NCBI GenBank assembly: GCA_965224515.1
Contig: OZ245051.1
Span: 1,612,001-1,676,000, forward strand
DNA from: Sedimenticola_A sp040506425
Lineage (GTDB): Bacteria > Pseudomonadota > Gammaproteobacteria > Chromatiales > Chromatiaceae
DNA length: 64,000 nt
Direction: 5' to 3'
Shown here: piece by piece, positions 17,313 to 25,206 of the stretch
Layout of the letters: each line of letters opens with the position of its first letter
Position numbering within the stretch: the stretch's first letter is position 1
Notes under the pieces: generated by a model
Database searches by the model: none
The model's input: only the letters and a program-made list of their open reading frames with translations
What the model was told of the DNA's origin: nothing
Position numbers and translations under genes: made by a program

Positions 17313-17735
17313 TCAGAAGGGTTTGAGTACCACCAGCAGGACCACCACAACCAGGATCAGCAGTGGAAATTCGTTGAACCACCTGAACCAGACGTGGCTG
17401 TGGGGATTGCTGCCGCCACGGAACTGCATCATCAGCTTCCAGCACCAGATGTGAAAGATGAACAGCGGGATTACCAGGGCCACCTTGAGTTGCAGCCAGC
17501 CCATCATCATGATCGCCTCCCACTCGTAGAAGGCAGCAAGCCAGAGACCGAAAGCGATGGTCAGAACGGCCCATGGAGTGATAAACCAGAAGAGCTTGCG
17601 CTCCATGATCTCCAGGCGCTCCCGGGTGGTGGAGTCTTCTGACATCGCGTGGTGTACGTAGAGCCTGGGCAGGTAAAAGAGACCTGCATACCAGGAGACT
17701 AAAAAAATAATATGGAAAGCTTTAACCCATAACAT
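17313..17735 (-). CDS. hemJ: HemJ-type protoporphyrinogen IX oxidase
   Basis: Membrane protein oxidising protoporphyrinogen IX to protoporphyrin IX in haem synthesis. It has 140 residues with about four transmembrane helices. The opening MLWVKAFHIIFLVSWYAGLF carries the conserved His (about residue 8). YLPRLYVHHA, the central LKVALVIPLFIFHIWCW helix and WFRWFNEFPLLILV also match the HemJ/UPF0093 family. It complements hemL in the window. It sits in a minus-strand cluster DUF4126-hemJ-small gene with 17-bp and 2-bp gaps. Confidence 0.93.
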   Translation of the reverse strand: MLWVKAFHIIFLVSWYAGLFYLPRLYVHHAMSEDSTTRERLEIMERKLFWFITPWAVLTIAFGLWLAAFYEWEAIMMMGWLQLKVALVIPLFIFHIWCWKLMMQFRGGSNPHSHVWFRWFNEFPLLILVVVVLLVVLKPF

Positions 17736-17752
17736 CTCTTATCTCTTCCTCG

Positions 17753-18445
17753 TCACTTGGGCTTTTCACTGGCATCGTGGTAAAGCGCCTGGAGTATCTC
17801 CTCGCGCCTGCCTGATGATGGGGGTGGGATATTATCTTCATGTTTTGAGCCGCTGAAGAATTCACCGATTGCCCGGGCAATGCGCTTCAGGGCGCGCCAG
17901 ATTTTGGGCAGCAGCCAAATCACCAGGGCGAAGAAGAGTGCCAGCCCGGCTACAAAAGCGATAGGGTAGTTGAGTGATGCCCAGAGACCGCCGACAACGG
18001 CGATGTCTTCCAGGATCGATGCGGTCCAGTTGGTGACCGGTTCCGGTGATGTGTTGATCAGTGCTCTTGTGCCCGTTTTGGTAGCATGGGTGGCGGCTGC
18101 CACGCCGCCGCCAATCAGCAGGGCGGCAAACTCTGCCGCTTCGTTCACGCCGATACCCTCTGCCATACCTGCAGCAAGTACGGCACCCGCCGGTATCCTG
18201 ATAAAGGTATGCAGGATGTCCCAGCCGGTATCCACACCAGGTGTTTTGTCAGCAAAGAACTCCACCATGTACATGAAGCCTGCAGCGCCAAGCACCAGGG
18301 GGTCTGAGAGCAGTTCAAGACCGGGAGGCAGTTCCATGTGGCCGGTCAGACCGAGATAACCGAGTACCAGTACAGCGGCATACAGATTGATGCCTGAGGC
18401 CCAGGCAACGCCCAGGGTCAGGGAGATTAGCTCAATGGTTTCCAT
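17753..18445 (-). CDS. DUF4126 family membrane protein
   Basis: A 230-residue polytopic membrane protein. Opening LGVAWASGINLYAAVLVLGYLG and later EFFADKTPGVDTGWD and GGGVAAATHATKTGTRALINTSPEP are the conserved blocks of DUF4126. The C-terminus is cytoplasmic-looking and charged (SGRREEILQALYHD). Function unknown. Probably first gene of the transcript that includes hemJ. Confidence 0.85.
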   Translation of the reverse strand: METIELISLTLGVAWASGINLYAAVLVLGYLGLTGHMELPPGLELLSDPLVLGAAGFMYMVEFFADKTPGVDTGWDILHTFIRIPAGAVLAAGMAEGIGVNEAAEFAALLIGGGVAAATHATKTGTRALINTSPEPVTNWTASILEDIAVVGGLWASLNYPIAFVAGLALFFALVIWLLPKIWRALKRIARAIGEFFSGSKHEDNIPPPSSGRREEILQALYHDASEKPK

Positions 18446-18683
18446 AGTCAGTTTCCCGTGTATTCATCCCCGTATTCGAGTCCGGCGGTAGAAATTGGTT
18501 CATTCTCCACCGCCCCGTCCGAGTTCAGAAAGGTCTGCGCAAGTGTCGGGTAGAGAGGTAGCGTACAGATCGTGCTGGCGCATGATTATTCGTATTGTCG
18601 TTCAGAGAGCGAACATTATATCATGGGTCCAGTTGGCTCATTTAATCACCATCTGTTCATACAATGCGGTAATCGCCATCCTA

Positions 18684-18712
18684 TTGACGCAAGGCCCATG
18701 GCAGCATATAGT
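18684..18712 (+). promoter_or_regulatory. sigma-70 promoter of a candidate small RNA
   Basis: TTGACG (18684-18689), a 17-bp spacer, then TATAGT (18707-18712). It is one of the best promoter matches in the window, and no gene follows for 260 bp. Confidence 0.65.
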
Positions 18713-18718
18713 CTAGGC

Positions 18719-18814
18719 TGATAAAGGAAAGTGGCGCCGACCCTTAGGGGGAGGTAAAAGGTATTAAAAACAATAGTCACTGTATCCATTGGGCGGTCTT
18801 ATGACCGCTTTTTT
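18719..18814 (+). ncRNA. candidate small RNA upstream of argC
   Basis: A strong promoter at 18684-18712 and a hairpin-plus-T6 terminator (GCGGTC TTAT GACCGC, 18793-18814) bracket about 95 nt without an ORF that has a start codon. The GGGGGAGG at 18748 looks like a Shine-Dalgarno but no start follows, or it could be a CsrA-type GGA site. No known RNA family was recognised. The 18446-18683 part of this 535-bp gap shows nothing. Confidence 0.45.
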
Positions 18815-18933
18815 ATTGCCTGCAATATTGTGTCTGCAGCGAAAATCTTTCGGTCCGGTAGATACCATTGATAAAATCAGTGGCTCCTTATACTTCAGAT
18901 TTTCTCTCCCACGTCATATGATTGTGCGTTGAA

Positions 18934-18965
18934 TGCCGGTTGGTATGAAGCCGGCACTGTTTTTT
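18934..18965 (+). terminator. terminator-like hairpin in the argC leader
   Basis: TGCCGG / CCGGCA stem with an 11-base loop, then CTGTTTTTT, ending 15 bp before the argC ATG. It may end a transcript from upstream or act as an attenuator. The T-run is preceded by CTG, so it is imperfect. Confidence 0.45.
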
Positions 18966-18980
18966 ATGTAGGTTAGTCTC

Positions 18981-20009
18981 ATGATCAAGATCGGAATAGT
19001 TGGTGGTACCGGGTATACCGGGGTTGAATTGCTGCGGTTGCTGGCAGGTCACCCGGATGTAGAGGTTGCGGTGATAACGTCTCGTTCAGAGGCAGGTACG
19101 CCCGTGGCTGATATGTACCCTAATCTCCGAGGTCACATTGATATAGCGTTCAGTGAGCCGCATATCGACCAGCTCGGCTCCTGCGACCTGGTGTTCTTCG
19201 CCACCCCCAACGGCACGGCCATGAAACTGGTGCCTGAGCTTCTGGACGCAGGCGTCAAGGTGATTGACCTGGCCGCTGATTTCCGGATCAAGGAGATCAG
19301 TGTCTGGGAGCAGTGGTATGGCATGCAGCACGCCTGTCCCGACCTGGTGGCAGAGGCTGTGTACGGTTTGCCGGAGATCAATCGCGATGCCATCAAAAGC
19401 GCCCGGCTGGTGGCCAATCCCGGCTGTTACCCCACGGCAGCGACGCTCGGTATGCTGCCCCTGCTGGAGGCGGGTGTCATAGAGACCGACGGCCTGGTTG
19501 CCGATTGCAAGTCGGGTGTCAGCGGCGCCGGGCGAGGCGCCAGCACGGCCATGCTGATGGGAGAGGTGGGTGAAAGTTTCAAGGCCTACGGTGTCCCGGG
19601 GCACAGGCATCTGCCGGAGATCCGGCAGAATCTCTCTGAAATAGCATCAGAGCCGGTGGGTCTGACCTTTGTTCCTCATCTTCTGCCCATGATCAGGGGC
19701 ATACATGCGACCCTGTATTCCCAGGCAACCGCCGAGGCGGATCTGCAGGAGATTTTCGAGCAGCGCTATAGCGATGAGCCGTTTGTTGATGTACTGCCGG
19801 CGGGCTCCCACCCGGAGACGCGCAGTGTCCGTGGGGTCAATCATTGTCGGATTGCTGTGCATCAGCCCCAGGGCGGGGATATGATTGTTGTCCTCTCTGT
19901 CATTGATAACCTTGTGAAAGGCGCTGCCGGACAGGCTATTCAGAATATGAACCTGATGCTGGGCCTGGATGAGTCTGCCGGGCTGGGTGCGGTTGCGCTG
20001 CTGCCTTGA
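18981..20009 (+). CDS. argC: N-acetyl-gamma-glutamyl-phosphate reductase
   Basis: Third step of arginine synthesis: NADPH-dependent reduction of N-acetylglutamyl phosphate. The 342 residues include the dinucleotide-binding GGTGYTGVELLRLL (about 8-21). The active-site Cys is C149 in ANPGCYPTAATLG, and the conserved His is in GVPGHRHLPEI (about 206-216). Length matches the family. The stop overlaps a potential ATG of the next gene (TGATG), so argC heads an operon with the DUF6776 and bactofilin genes. Confidence 0.97.
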   Translation: MIKIGIVGGTGYTGVELLRLLAGHPDVEVAVITSRSEAGTPVADMYPNLRGHIDIAFSEPHIDQLGSCDLVFFATPNGTAMKLVPELLDAGVKVIDLAADFRIKEISVWEQWYGMQHACPDLVAEAVYGLPEINRDAIKSARLVANPGCYPTAATLGMLPLLEAGVIETDGLVADCKSGVSGAGRGASTAMLMGEVGESFKAYGVPGHRHLPEIRQNLSEIASEPVGLTFVPHLLPMIRGIHATLYSQATAEADLQEIFEQRYSDEPFVDVLPAGSHPETRSVRGVNHCRIAVHQPQGGDMIVVLSVIDNLVKGAAGQAIQNMNLMLGLDESAGLGAVALLP

Positions 20010-20026
20010 TGAAAGGGGAGACAGGG

Positions 20027-20746
20027 ATGAGGTTGTCGTCACCAAGGATTGTACAGACCAATAGCTACCGCAGCCATGTGATCGGCCTGATCGTAGTGCT
20101 TGCGCTGATTGCCGGTGTTGCCTGGTACAGCTTTGACTACGGGCGTAACAATGCCGGTGGTTATGAGTTGGCACTGCTGGAAGAGAACAGTCACCAGCGG
20201 GAGTACATTAAGGAACTGGAGGCTGAAAGAACCGGGCTAAGGGAGCGGGCTGCTGCATTTGAGCGCTCAAGCCAGATAGACAGGGAAGCGATTAAGCTGG
20301 TTCGCGGGGAGTTAAAGGCTTTCCAGGATGAGCGCATGAAACTGGAACAGGAGTTGGCGTTCCTGCGTGGCATCGTTTCAAGTGGTGTCAAAAAGGAGGG
20401 CCTGTTTATCCAGGGATTCTCATTGGAACCTGCAGGGAACGGGCGCAAATTCAGATACCGTTTTACTATCAGTCAGGCGTTGAAGAGCGCGGGGACTGCC
20501 CAGGGCTGGATTCACCTGGGATTGGATGGCATGGAGAGTGGAGAGGTTAAGCAGCTCTCCTTTAAAGAGATCACGGACGGAAATGTAGAAAAGCTTAAAA
20601 TGCGGTTTAATCATTTTCAGGATGTGGACGGGGAGATTACATTGCCAAATGGTTTTGAGCCCCGTAATGTCATTGTCGAGATTAAGCCCACCACCAAGAA
20701 ATTATCTCCCGTTAAAAAGCAGTTTGTCTGGCTGGTAGCCGGGTGA
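20027..20746 (+). CDS. DUF6776 family membrane-anchored coiled-coil protein
   Basis: A 239-residue bitopic protein. A single transmembrane helix at about 19-38 (VIGLIVVLALIAGVAWYSF) is followed by a coiled coil at about 50-120, rich in Glu, Arg and Leu. A C-terminal beta domain (GLFIQGFSLEP onward) is the conserved DUF6776 part. The ATG at 20027 has GGGGAG seven bases upstream; ATG 20009 overlaps the argC stop and is an alternative. It precedes a bactofilin, so an envelope or cell-shape link is plausible but unproven. Confidence 0.8.
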   Translation: MRLSSPRIVQTNSYRSHVIGLIVVLALIAGVAWYSFDYGRNNAGGYELALLEENSHQREYIKELEAERTGLRERAAAFERSSQIDREAIKLVRGELKAFQDERMKLEQELAFLRGIVSSGVKKEGLFIQGFSLEPAGNGRKFRYRFTISQALKSAGTAQGWIHLGLDGMESGEVKQLSFKEITDGNVEKLKMRFNHFQDVDGEITLPNGFEPRNVIVEIKPTTKKLSPVKKQFVWLVAG

Positions 20747-20757
20747 GAGGAATAAAG

Positions 20758-21234
20758 ATGTCCAGATTCAAGAAATTCAAGGCCCCCAAAATTGCCACCG
20801 TGATCGGAAGTGGTACGAGCGTGAACGGGGATGTGACCTTTGCCGGGGGGCTTCATGTGGACGGCACCATTACAGGTAACGTTATCGCTGAACCTGATGG
20901 TCGGTCGGCCCTCACCTTGAGCGATAAGGGTGTCATTGAGGGTGATGTGCGCGTACCCAATATTATTCTCAACGGCAAGGTTGTCGGTGATGTGTTTGCC
21001 AGTGAGCGTGTTGAGCTGGCCACAAATGCCAAGGTGACAGGAACGGTCTATTACCAGTTGCTCGAAATGGCAATGGGGGCCGAGGTCAATGGCCAGTTGG
21101 TGCACACAGAGGAAGTTGAGCCCAGGAGGCTCTCTTACGAAGGGGTGGAGCAGGAGCAAAACCAGGATGGTCCGCTCTCCCAGGCTGAAGTGCTTGAGCG
21201 GGTTGTTGGGTCAGCTGAAAAGAATGCTAAATGA
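20758..21234 (+). CDS. bactofilin (polymer-forming cytoskeletal protein)
   Basis: A 158-residue protein with the right-handed beta-helix bactofilin core: VIGSGTSVNGDVTFAGGLHVDGTI (shown here in part), then repeats of G-x-V-x-G-D-V such as GVIEGDVRVPNI and GKVVGDVFASERV, ending GTVYYQLLEM. Bactofilins polymerise without nucleotide and scaffold envelope enzymes. The C-terminal tail is acidic and variable. GAGAGGAATAAAG precedes the ATG, and the DUF6776 stop is 11 bp upstream, so the two are probably co-expressed. Confidence 0.92.
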   Translation: MSRFKKFKAPKIATVIGSGTSVNGDVTFAGGLHVDGTITGNVIAEPDGRSALTLSDKGVIEGDVRVPNIILNGKVVGDVFASERVELATNAKVTGTVYYQLLEMAMGAEVNGQLVHTEEVEPRRLSYEGVEQEQNQDGPLSQAEVLERVVGSAEKNAK

Positions 21235-21302
21235 GTTTAGTTCGCCTGTGATTGGTGAATAGTTGACTAAACTGCTCAGTTAAGCATAATGAAACCATTA
21301 TC

Positions 21303-21326
21303 CCGCCTTCAATGGCGGTTGTTTTT
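21303..21326 (+). terminator. terminator after the bactofilin gene
   Basis: CCGCC TTCAAT GGCGG stem then GTTTTT. It separates the argC operon from erpA. Confidence 0.7.
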
Positions 21327-21347
21327 CTGTATTTAGGATGTTGAGTG

Positions 21348-21701
21348 ATGAGTGTTGTAGAAGCTGAAACAGATAGCCCGCTGGTTTTCACTTCGGCTGC
21401 AGCTGCGAAAGTGGCCGCACTGATAGAGGAAGAGGGTAATCCCGGCTTGATGCTGCGTGTCTATATTCAGGGCGGCGGCTGCTCAGGATTCCAGTATGGC
21501 TTCACCTTTGACGAAGCTGAGAAAGATGGTGATGAACGTATTGTGACTGATGGCGTGACCTTGCTGATTGATCCCATGAGCCTTCAGTACCTGACCGGTG
21601 CCGAGGTGGATTATGTCGAGGGTCTGCAGGGTGCGCAGTTTGTTATCCGTAATCCCAATGCCACCACGACCTGTGGTTGTGGGTCTTCGTTCTCTGTCTG
21701 A
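21348..21701 (+). CDS. erpA: iron-sulfur cluster insertion protein ErpA
   Basis: A-type carrier that delivers Fe-S clusters to apoproteins, including isoprenoid enzymes. At 117 residues it matches E. coli ErpA (114). The three cluster Cys are present: GGGCSGFQYGF near residues 43-53, and the CxC pair in TTCGCGSSFSV at the C-terminus. The ATG at 21348 follows GGATGTTGAGTG. It lies between the bactofilin operon and the 837-bp inverted element, with its own terminator. Confidence 0.96.
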   Translation: MSVVEAETDSPLVFTSAAAAKVAALIEEEGNPGLMLRVYIQGGGCSGFQYGFTFDEAEKDGDERIVTDGVTLLIDPMSLQYLTGAEVDYVEGLQGAQFVIRNPNATTTCGCGSSFSV

Positions 21702-21722
21702 TTGTTTTTTCCTTTCGGATCG

Positions 21723-21752
21723 AAAAAGGCGCCTGTATGGCGCCTTTTTTTT
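21723..21752 (+). terminator. Rho-independent terminator of erpA
   Basis: AAAAAGGCGCC TGTAT GGCGCCTTTTTTTT. It is symmetric and likely bidirectional, ending 6 bp before the inverted element. Confidence 0.9.
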
Positions 21753-21758
21753 GAACAA

Positions 21759-22595
21759 TGGATTGGGAATCCGCTGGTTTATTGCATCCTCTGCATAAGG
21801 CCTGGTAATAATTTTCGTAGCCTAGTGGCGGTTCGCTCTGTAGCTGATTCCCTGCCACGGCTACGAGCTACTTTTGCAGTGAGGCAAAAGCACCCGCAGG
21901 GCATAAATAGCCAAAAACTCTTCTCCCCGGTGTCCCGCCCGCTATCGCGGGTTCACTGCACCCTCCGGGCATAAACGCTCTCGCCTTCACTGGGGGGTGT
22001 CAGACGCGACGGTCTCTACCGGCATCCTGCCCTCTCGCGACACTTGTACATCCCTGTACATCGCCCCTGTCACGACTGACAACGACCGGCATCCCTGCCG
22101 GTCCCCTTCGGGCCTTTTCCAGTGAAGCCTGCGATGCTCGTCGGAACAAAGGGGCCCCTTTCTCATTAACAGGCACCTCGCATTGTTTGGATATGTAGGG
22201 TGTCGTTGAGCGTAGCGAAACGCACCATTGAAGCCATACTTCTCCGACGCATTTCCAGGTCGTTGAGACTGTGACAGTTTCCCTTGATGCAGCCGAGCAT
22301 CGGAGCAATTTCAGGAAAGGCCCAAAGGGGCGCCGCAGGGAAGCGGCGCGTTCACAGTCAGCACAGGGACGTGCTGTCTGTGAACCCCCTGAAATTGTGA
22401 GAAGCGCAGGGGACCCGAACGGAGTGAGGGCAAATCCCGGGAAGATGCGCTTTTGGTTACTTTTCGCGCTGACGAAAAGTAACTCGTGACCGTGAGAAAA
22501 CAGTCACTACAGGGTAAACACCTTTTTAGGTCACGAAATTTGTTACCAGGCCCTTACTAAAATGAGCATCCATACGACAACGGATTCCCAATCCA
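21759..22595. repeat. 837-bp non-coding element with homologous inverted arms
   Basis: Ends are 18-bp inverted repeats with one mismatch: TGGATTGGGAATCCGCTG at 21759 and its inverse at 22578-22595. Reading inward from each end, the arms share blocks in the same order: GGCCTGGTAA, ACGAGnTACTTTT, CCAAAA, a C-rich segment, a CCCTG-centred hairpin, GGGCCTTT and CGATGCTCG. The left arm is about 385 bp and the right about 305 bp, around a core of about 150 bp (22144-22290). The core contains the hairpin-like GGTGTCGTTGAGCGTAGCG. No credible gene lies inside. It resembles MITE-like or structured repeat elements, but no direct repeats at the ends were clear. Confidence 0.75.
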
Positions 22596-22757
22596 CTGAC
22601 CGAATGTAAGGCTGCAATTAAGCCGAGATTGCATATACAGGAAATACCATGAGGCACCACAATGGTTTTTACGCCTGGAATTGGCTGCACGCAGATACAC
22701 AACCCGGCTTAACCTCCTATATTTGAAGTAGTAACGAATAATACGGCCGGGACGCCC

Positions 22758-25202
22758 ATGTTTCAGAACTACGTCGAACAGAGCACCAAGAAGGTCCTGC
22801 ACACCCTTGAACTGGCTGTATCAGAACTGGTCAGTCGGCAGCAGAATACACTTACACCTGACTTCATATTATTGGCTCTGCTTGCTCAGCAGGACGCCGA
22901 GGCACGGCAGGTGCTTGAACGGATGAGCCCGGACCCCAAGACTGTTGTTGCCAACATTTCCAACCAGATCATTCTTCACTATCAGAATGCCGCTCCCATG
23001 AAAGCGAGCCAGGTTGTTGCCTCCCAGGAGGTTGGGGAGCTGTTCCAGGCGGCAATGGATGAAGCTAAATCCCTGGGAGACGACTATATCTCCACTGGAT
23101 CGCTGTTTCTGGCCATGTTCGACTCCAGGGCAGGTCATTGTTCAGGTGTGCTCTCCGAGGCGGGACTTAGCCAGGTGAAAGCACGCAATGCACTTAAGGA
23201 GTTACGGGGCGGGCGCACTATCAACAGTGACGATGCCGAGAGCGAGCAGGACGCACTGGCAAGGTACACCAAGGACCTCACCGATATGGCCCGCAAGGGC
23301 GGACTTGATCCGGTCATCGGGCGGGAGGAGGAGGTCGCACAGGTCATACAGACGCTCTCCCGCCGGAAAAAGAACAATCCTGTGCTGATCGGTGAGGCCG
23401 GGGTGGGCAAGACGGTAATTGTTGAGGGCCTGGCCCAGCGCATGGTCGAGGCGGACGTGCCGGATACCCTGCTTAACAAGCGTCTGCTCTCCCTTGATAT
23501 GTCGGAGATCATTGCAGGGGCGAAGATGCGGGGAGAGTTTGAAGAGCGTCTGAAGACAGTTCGCGATGCGGTGGTTCAGGCCAAGGGGAAGGTGATTCTG
23601 TTCATCGACGAACTGCACTCGGTGGTGGGGGCGGGTGCCGGTGCCGGAGGGCTCGATGCACCAAGTATGCTGAAAACTGCCCTTGCGCAGGGTTCGCTGC
23701 AGGTGATCGGTGCAGATACCCTGGATGAGTATCATCGTTTTGTTGAGGCAGACAAGGCGCTGGAGAGGCGTTTTCACCCGATCCTGGTGCGTGAGCCGAC
23801 GGTGGATGAGACGGTTACAATTCTTGAAGGGATAGCCCAGCGCTATGGTCATCATCACCAGGTTCGCTATGAACAGGGTGCCCTGGAGGGGGCTGCCAGC
23901 CTGTCTGAACGTTATATCAATGACAGAAACCTGCCGGATAAGGCGGTGGACCTGATAGATGAGGCGGGTTCGAGAAAGCATATCCGCATGGTATCCATAC
24001 CCCACGATGTGAAGGATCTCGAGCAGAAGCATCAGAATCTTCAGCATGAGAAGAGTGAGGCATTCAATGCCCAGGATTTCGAGCAGGCAGCCCAGCTGCA
24101 GATGGATATCCTGACGGTTGAGGAGCAGCTTCACCAGGCACGCAGTCTTTGGGAGGATGAGCGCAGCAGTGTGGATGACACGGTGACAGTCGAGGATATC
24201 GCCGAGGTGGTTTCACGCTGGACCGGTATCCCGATTTCGCGCATGGTCGAGTCCGAAGCGGCAAAGCTGGTTCGCATGGAGGAGAATCTGCACAAGCGCA
24301 TTGTAGGGCAGCAGGATGCGGTAAAGGCGGTAGCGGATGCCATACGCCGAAACCGTGCGGGTATCACCTCCCCGAAGCGTCCGATCGGTTCGTTTCTGTT
24401 CCTTGGCCCTACGGGGGTTGGCAAGACCGAGTTGGCAAAGGCGCTGGCCCAGTTCCTGCTGGATGATGAGTCCAGAATTGTGCGTCTCGACATGTCCGAA
24501 TACATGGAGCGACACGAGGTCTCGAAGATGATTGGAGCCCCTCCCGGCTATATCGGTTACGGTGAGGGTGGGCAGCTGACAGAGAAGGTGCGGCGCAATC
24601 CCTACACCGTGGTGCTGCTTGACGAGGTGGAGAAGGCGCACCCTGATGTCTTCAATATGCTGCTGCAGATCCTTGAGGAGGGCGGGCTGACCGATGCCCA
24701 GGGTCGCAAGGTATCTTTTCGGAATACGATCCTCATCGGAACCTCCAACCTGGGTACAGAGTCCCTCTCTCCCGAAAAGCGTCCGATTGGTTTCATCCAG
24801 TCAGCCACGCCCGATTACAGCGAGGCCAAGTCGCTGGTGCTTCACGAGGTGAAGAAGTTTTTCAAACCTGAATTCCTCAACCGGCTCGATGACATTATCG
24901 TCTTCCACTACCTGGAGCGGGATCATGTGACCGAGATAGCCCGGATGTTTGTCGCCGAGCTGGCTGATCGTATGAATCAGCGCAGTATCACTCTCGATGT
25001 GGATGAGAAGGTTATTGATAAGCTGGCCGAGGATGGTTTTGATCCTGTATATGGAGCCAGGCCTCTACGTCGAGAGGTGGAACGGCAGGTAGAGAATCCG
25101 CTGGCCATGAAAATTGTTCGGGATGAGTGTCCTGATGGCAGTAGCGTCAGGATGGAGGTTGAGGGAGGCGAGGTGGTCTTTAGAATCCTGCGGGGTGGTT
25201 GA
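22758..25202 (+). CDS. clpC: ClpC-type AAA+ unfoldase (Clp protease ATP-binding subunit)
   Basis: A class I Clp/Hsp100 unfoldase of 814 residues. N-domain about 1-150, first AAA module with Walker A GEAGVGKT at about 212-219 and IDELHSVVGAGAG, second with GPTGVGKTELAKAL at about 549-562 and LLDEVEKAHPDVF. The middle region is short and contains a UVR-like motif (EAFNAQDFEQAAQLQMDI, about 430-450), which points to ClpC rather than ClpB. The tripeptide IGF at about 676-678 (KRPIGFIQ) is a ClpP-binding loop. No clpP is nearby. It stands alone between the inverted element and convergent anmK. Confidence 0.88.
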   Translation: MFQNYVEQSTKKVLHTLELAVSELVSRQQNTLTPDFILLALLAQQDAEARQVLERMSPDPKTVVANISNQIILHYQNAAPMKASQVVASQEVGELFQAAMDEAKSLGDDYISTGSLFLAMFDSRAGHCSGVLSEAGLSQVKARNALKELRGGRTINSDDAESEQDALARYTKDLTDMARKGGLDPVIGREEEVAQVIQTLSRRKKNNPVLIGEAGVGKTVIVEGLAQRMVEADVPDTLLNKRLLSLDMSEIIAGAKMRGEFEERLKTVRDAVVQAKGKVILFIDELHSVVGAGAGAGGLDAPSMLKTALAQGSLQVIGADTLDEYHRFVEADKALERRFHPILVREPTVDETVTILEGIAQRYGHHHQVRYEQGALEGAASLSERYINDRNLPDKAVDLIDEAGSRKHIRMVSIPHDVKDLEQKHQNLQHEKSEAFNAQDFEQAAQLQMDILTVEEQLHQARSLWEDERSSVDDTVTVEDIAEVVSRWTGIPISRMVESEAAKLVRMEENLHKRIVGQQDAVKAVADAIRRNRAGITSPKRPIGSFLFLGPTGVGKTELAKALAQFLLDDESRIVRLDMSEYMERHEVSKMIGAPPGYIGYGEGGQLTEKVRRNPYTVVLLDEVEKAHPDVFNMLLQILEEGGLTDAQGRKVSFRNTILIGTSNLGTESLSPEKRPIGFIQSATPDYSEAKSLVLHEVKKFFKPEFLNRLDDIIVFHYLERDHVTEIARMFVAELADRMNQRSITLDVDEKVIDKLAEDGFDPVYGARPLRREVERQVENPLAMKIVRDECPDGSSVRMEVEGGEVVFRILRGG

Positions 25203-25206
25203 ACTG

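Noticed and set aside
22271..22489. A 72-codon ORF in the inverted element
   Set aside because: It lies in a structured repeat arm and has the look of spurious ORFs from such repeats; no ribosome-binding site.
23202..24134. A 310-codon minus-strand ORF inside clpC
   Set aside because: Antisense to the conserved first AAA module; the composition is a shadow of it.
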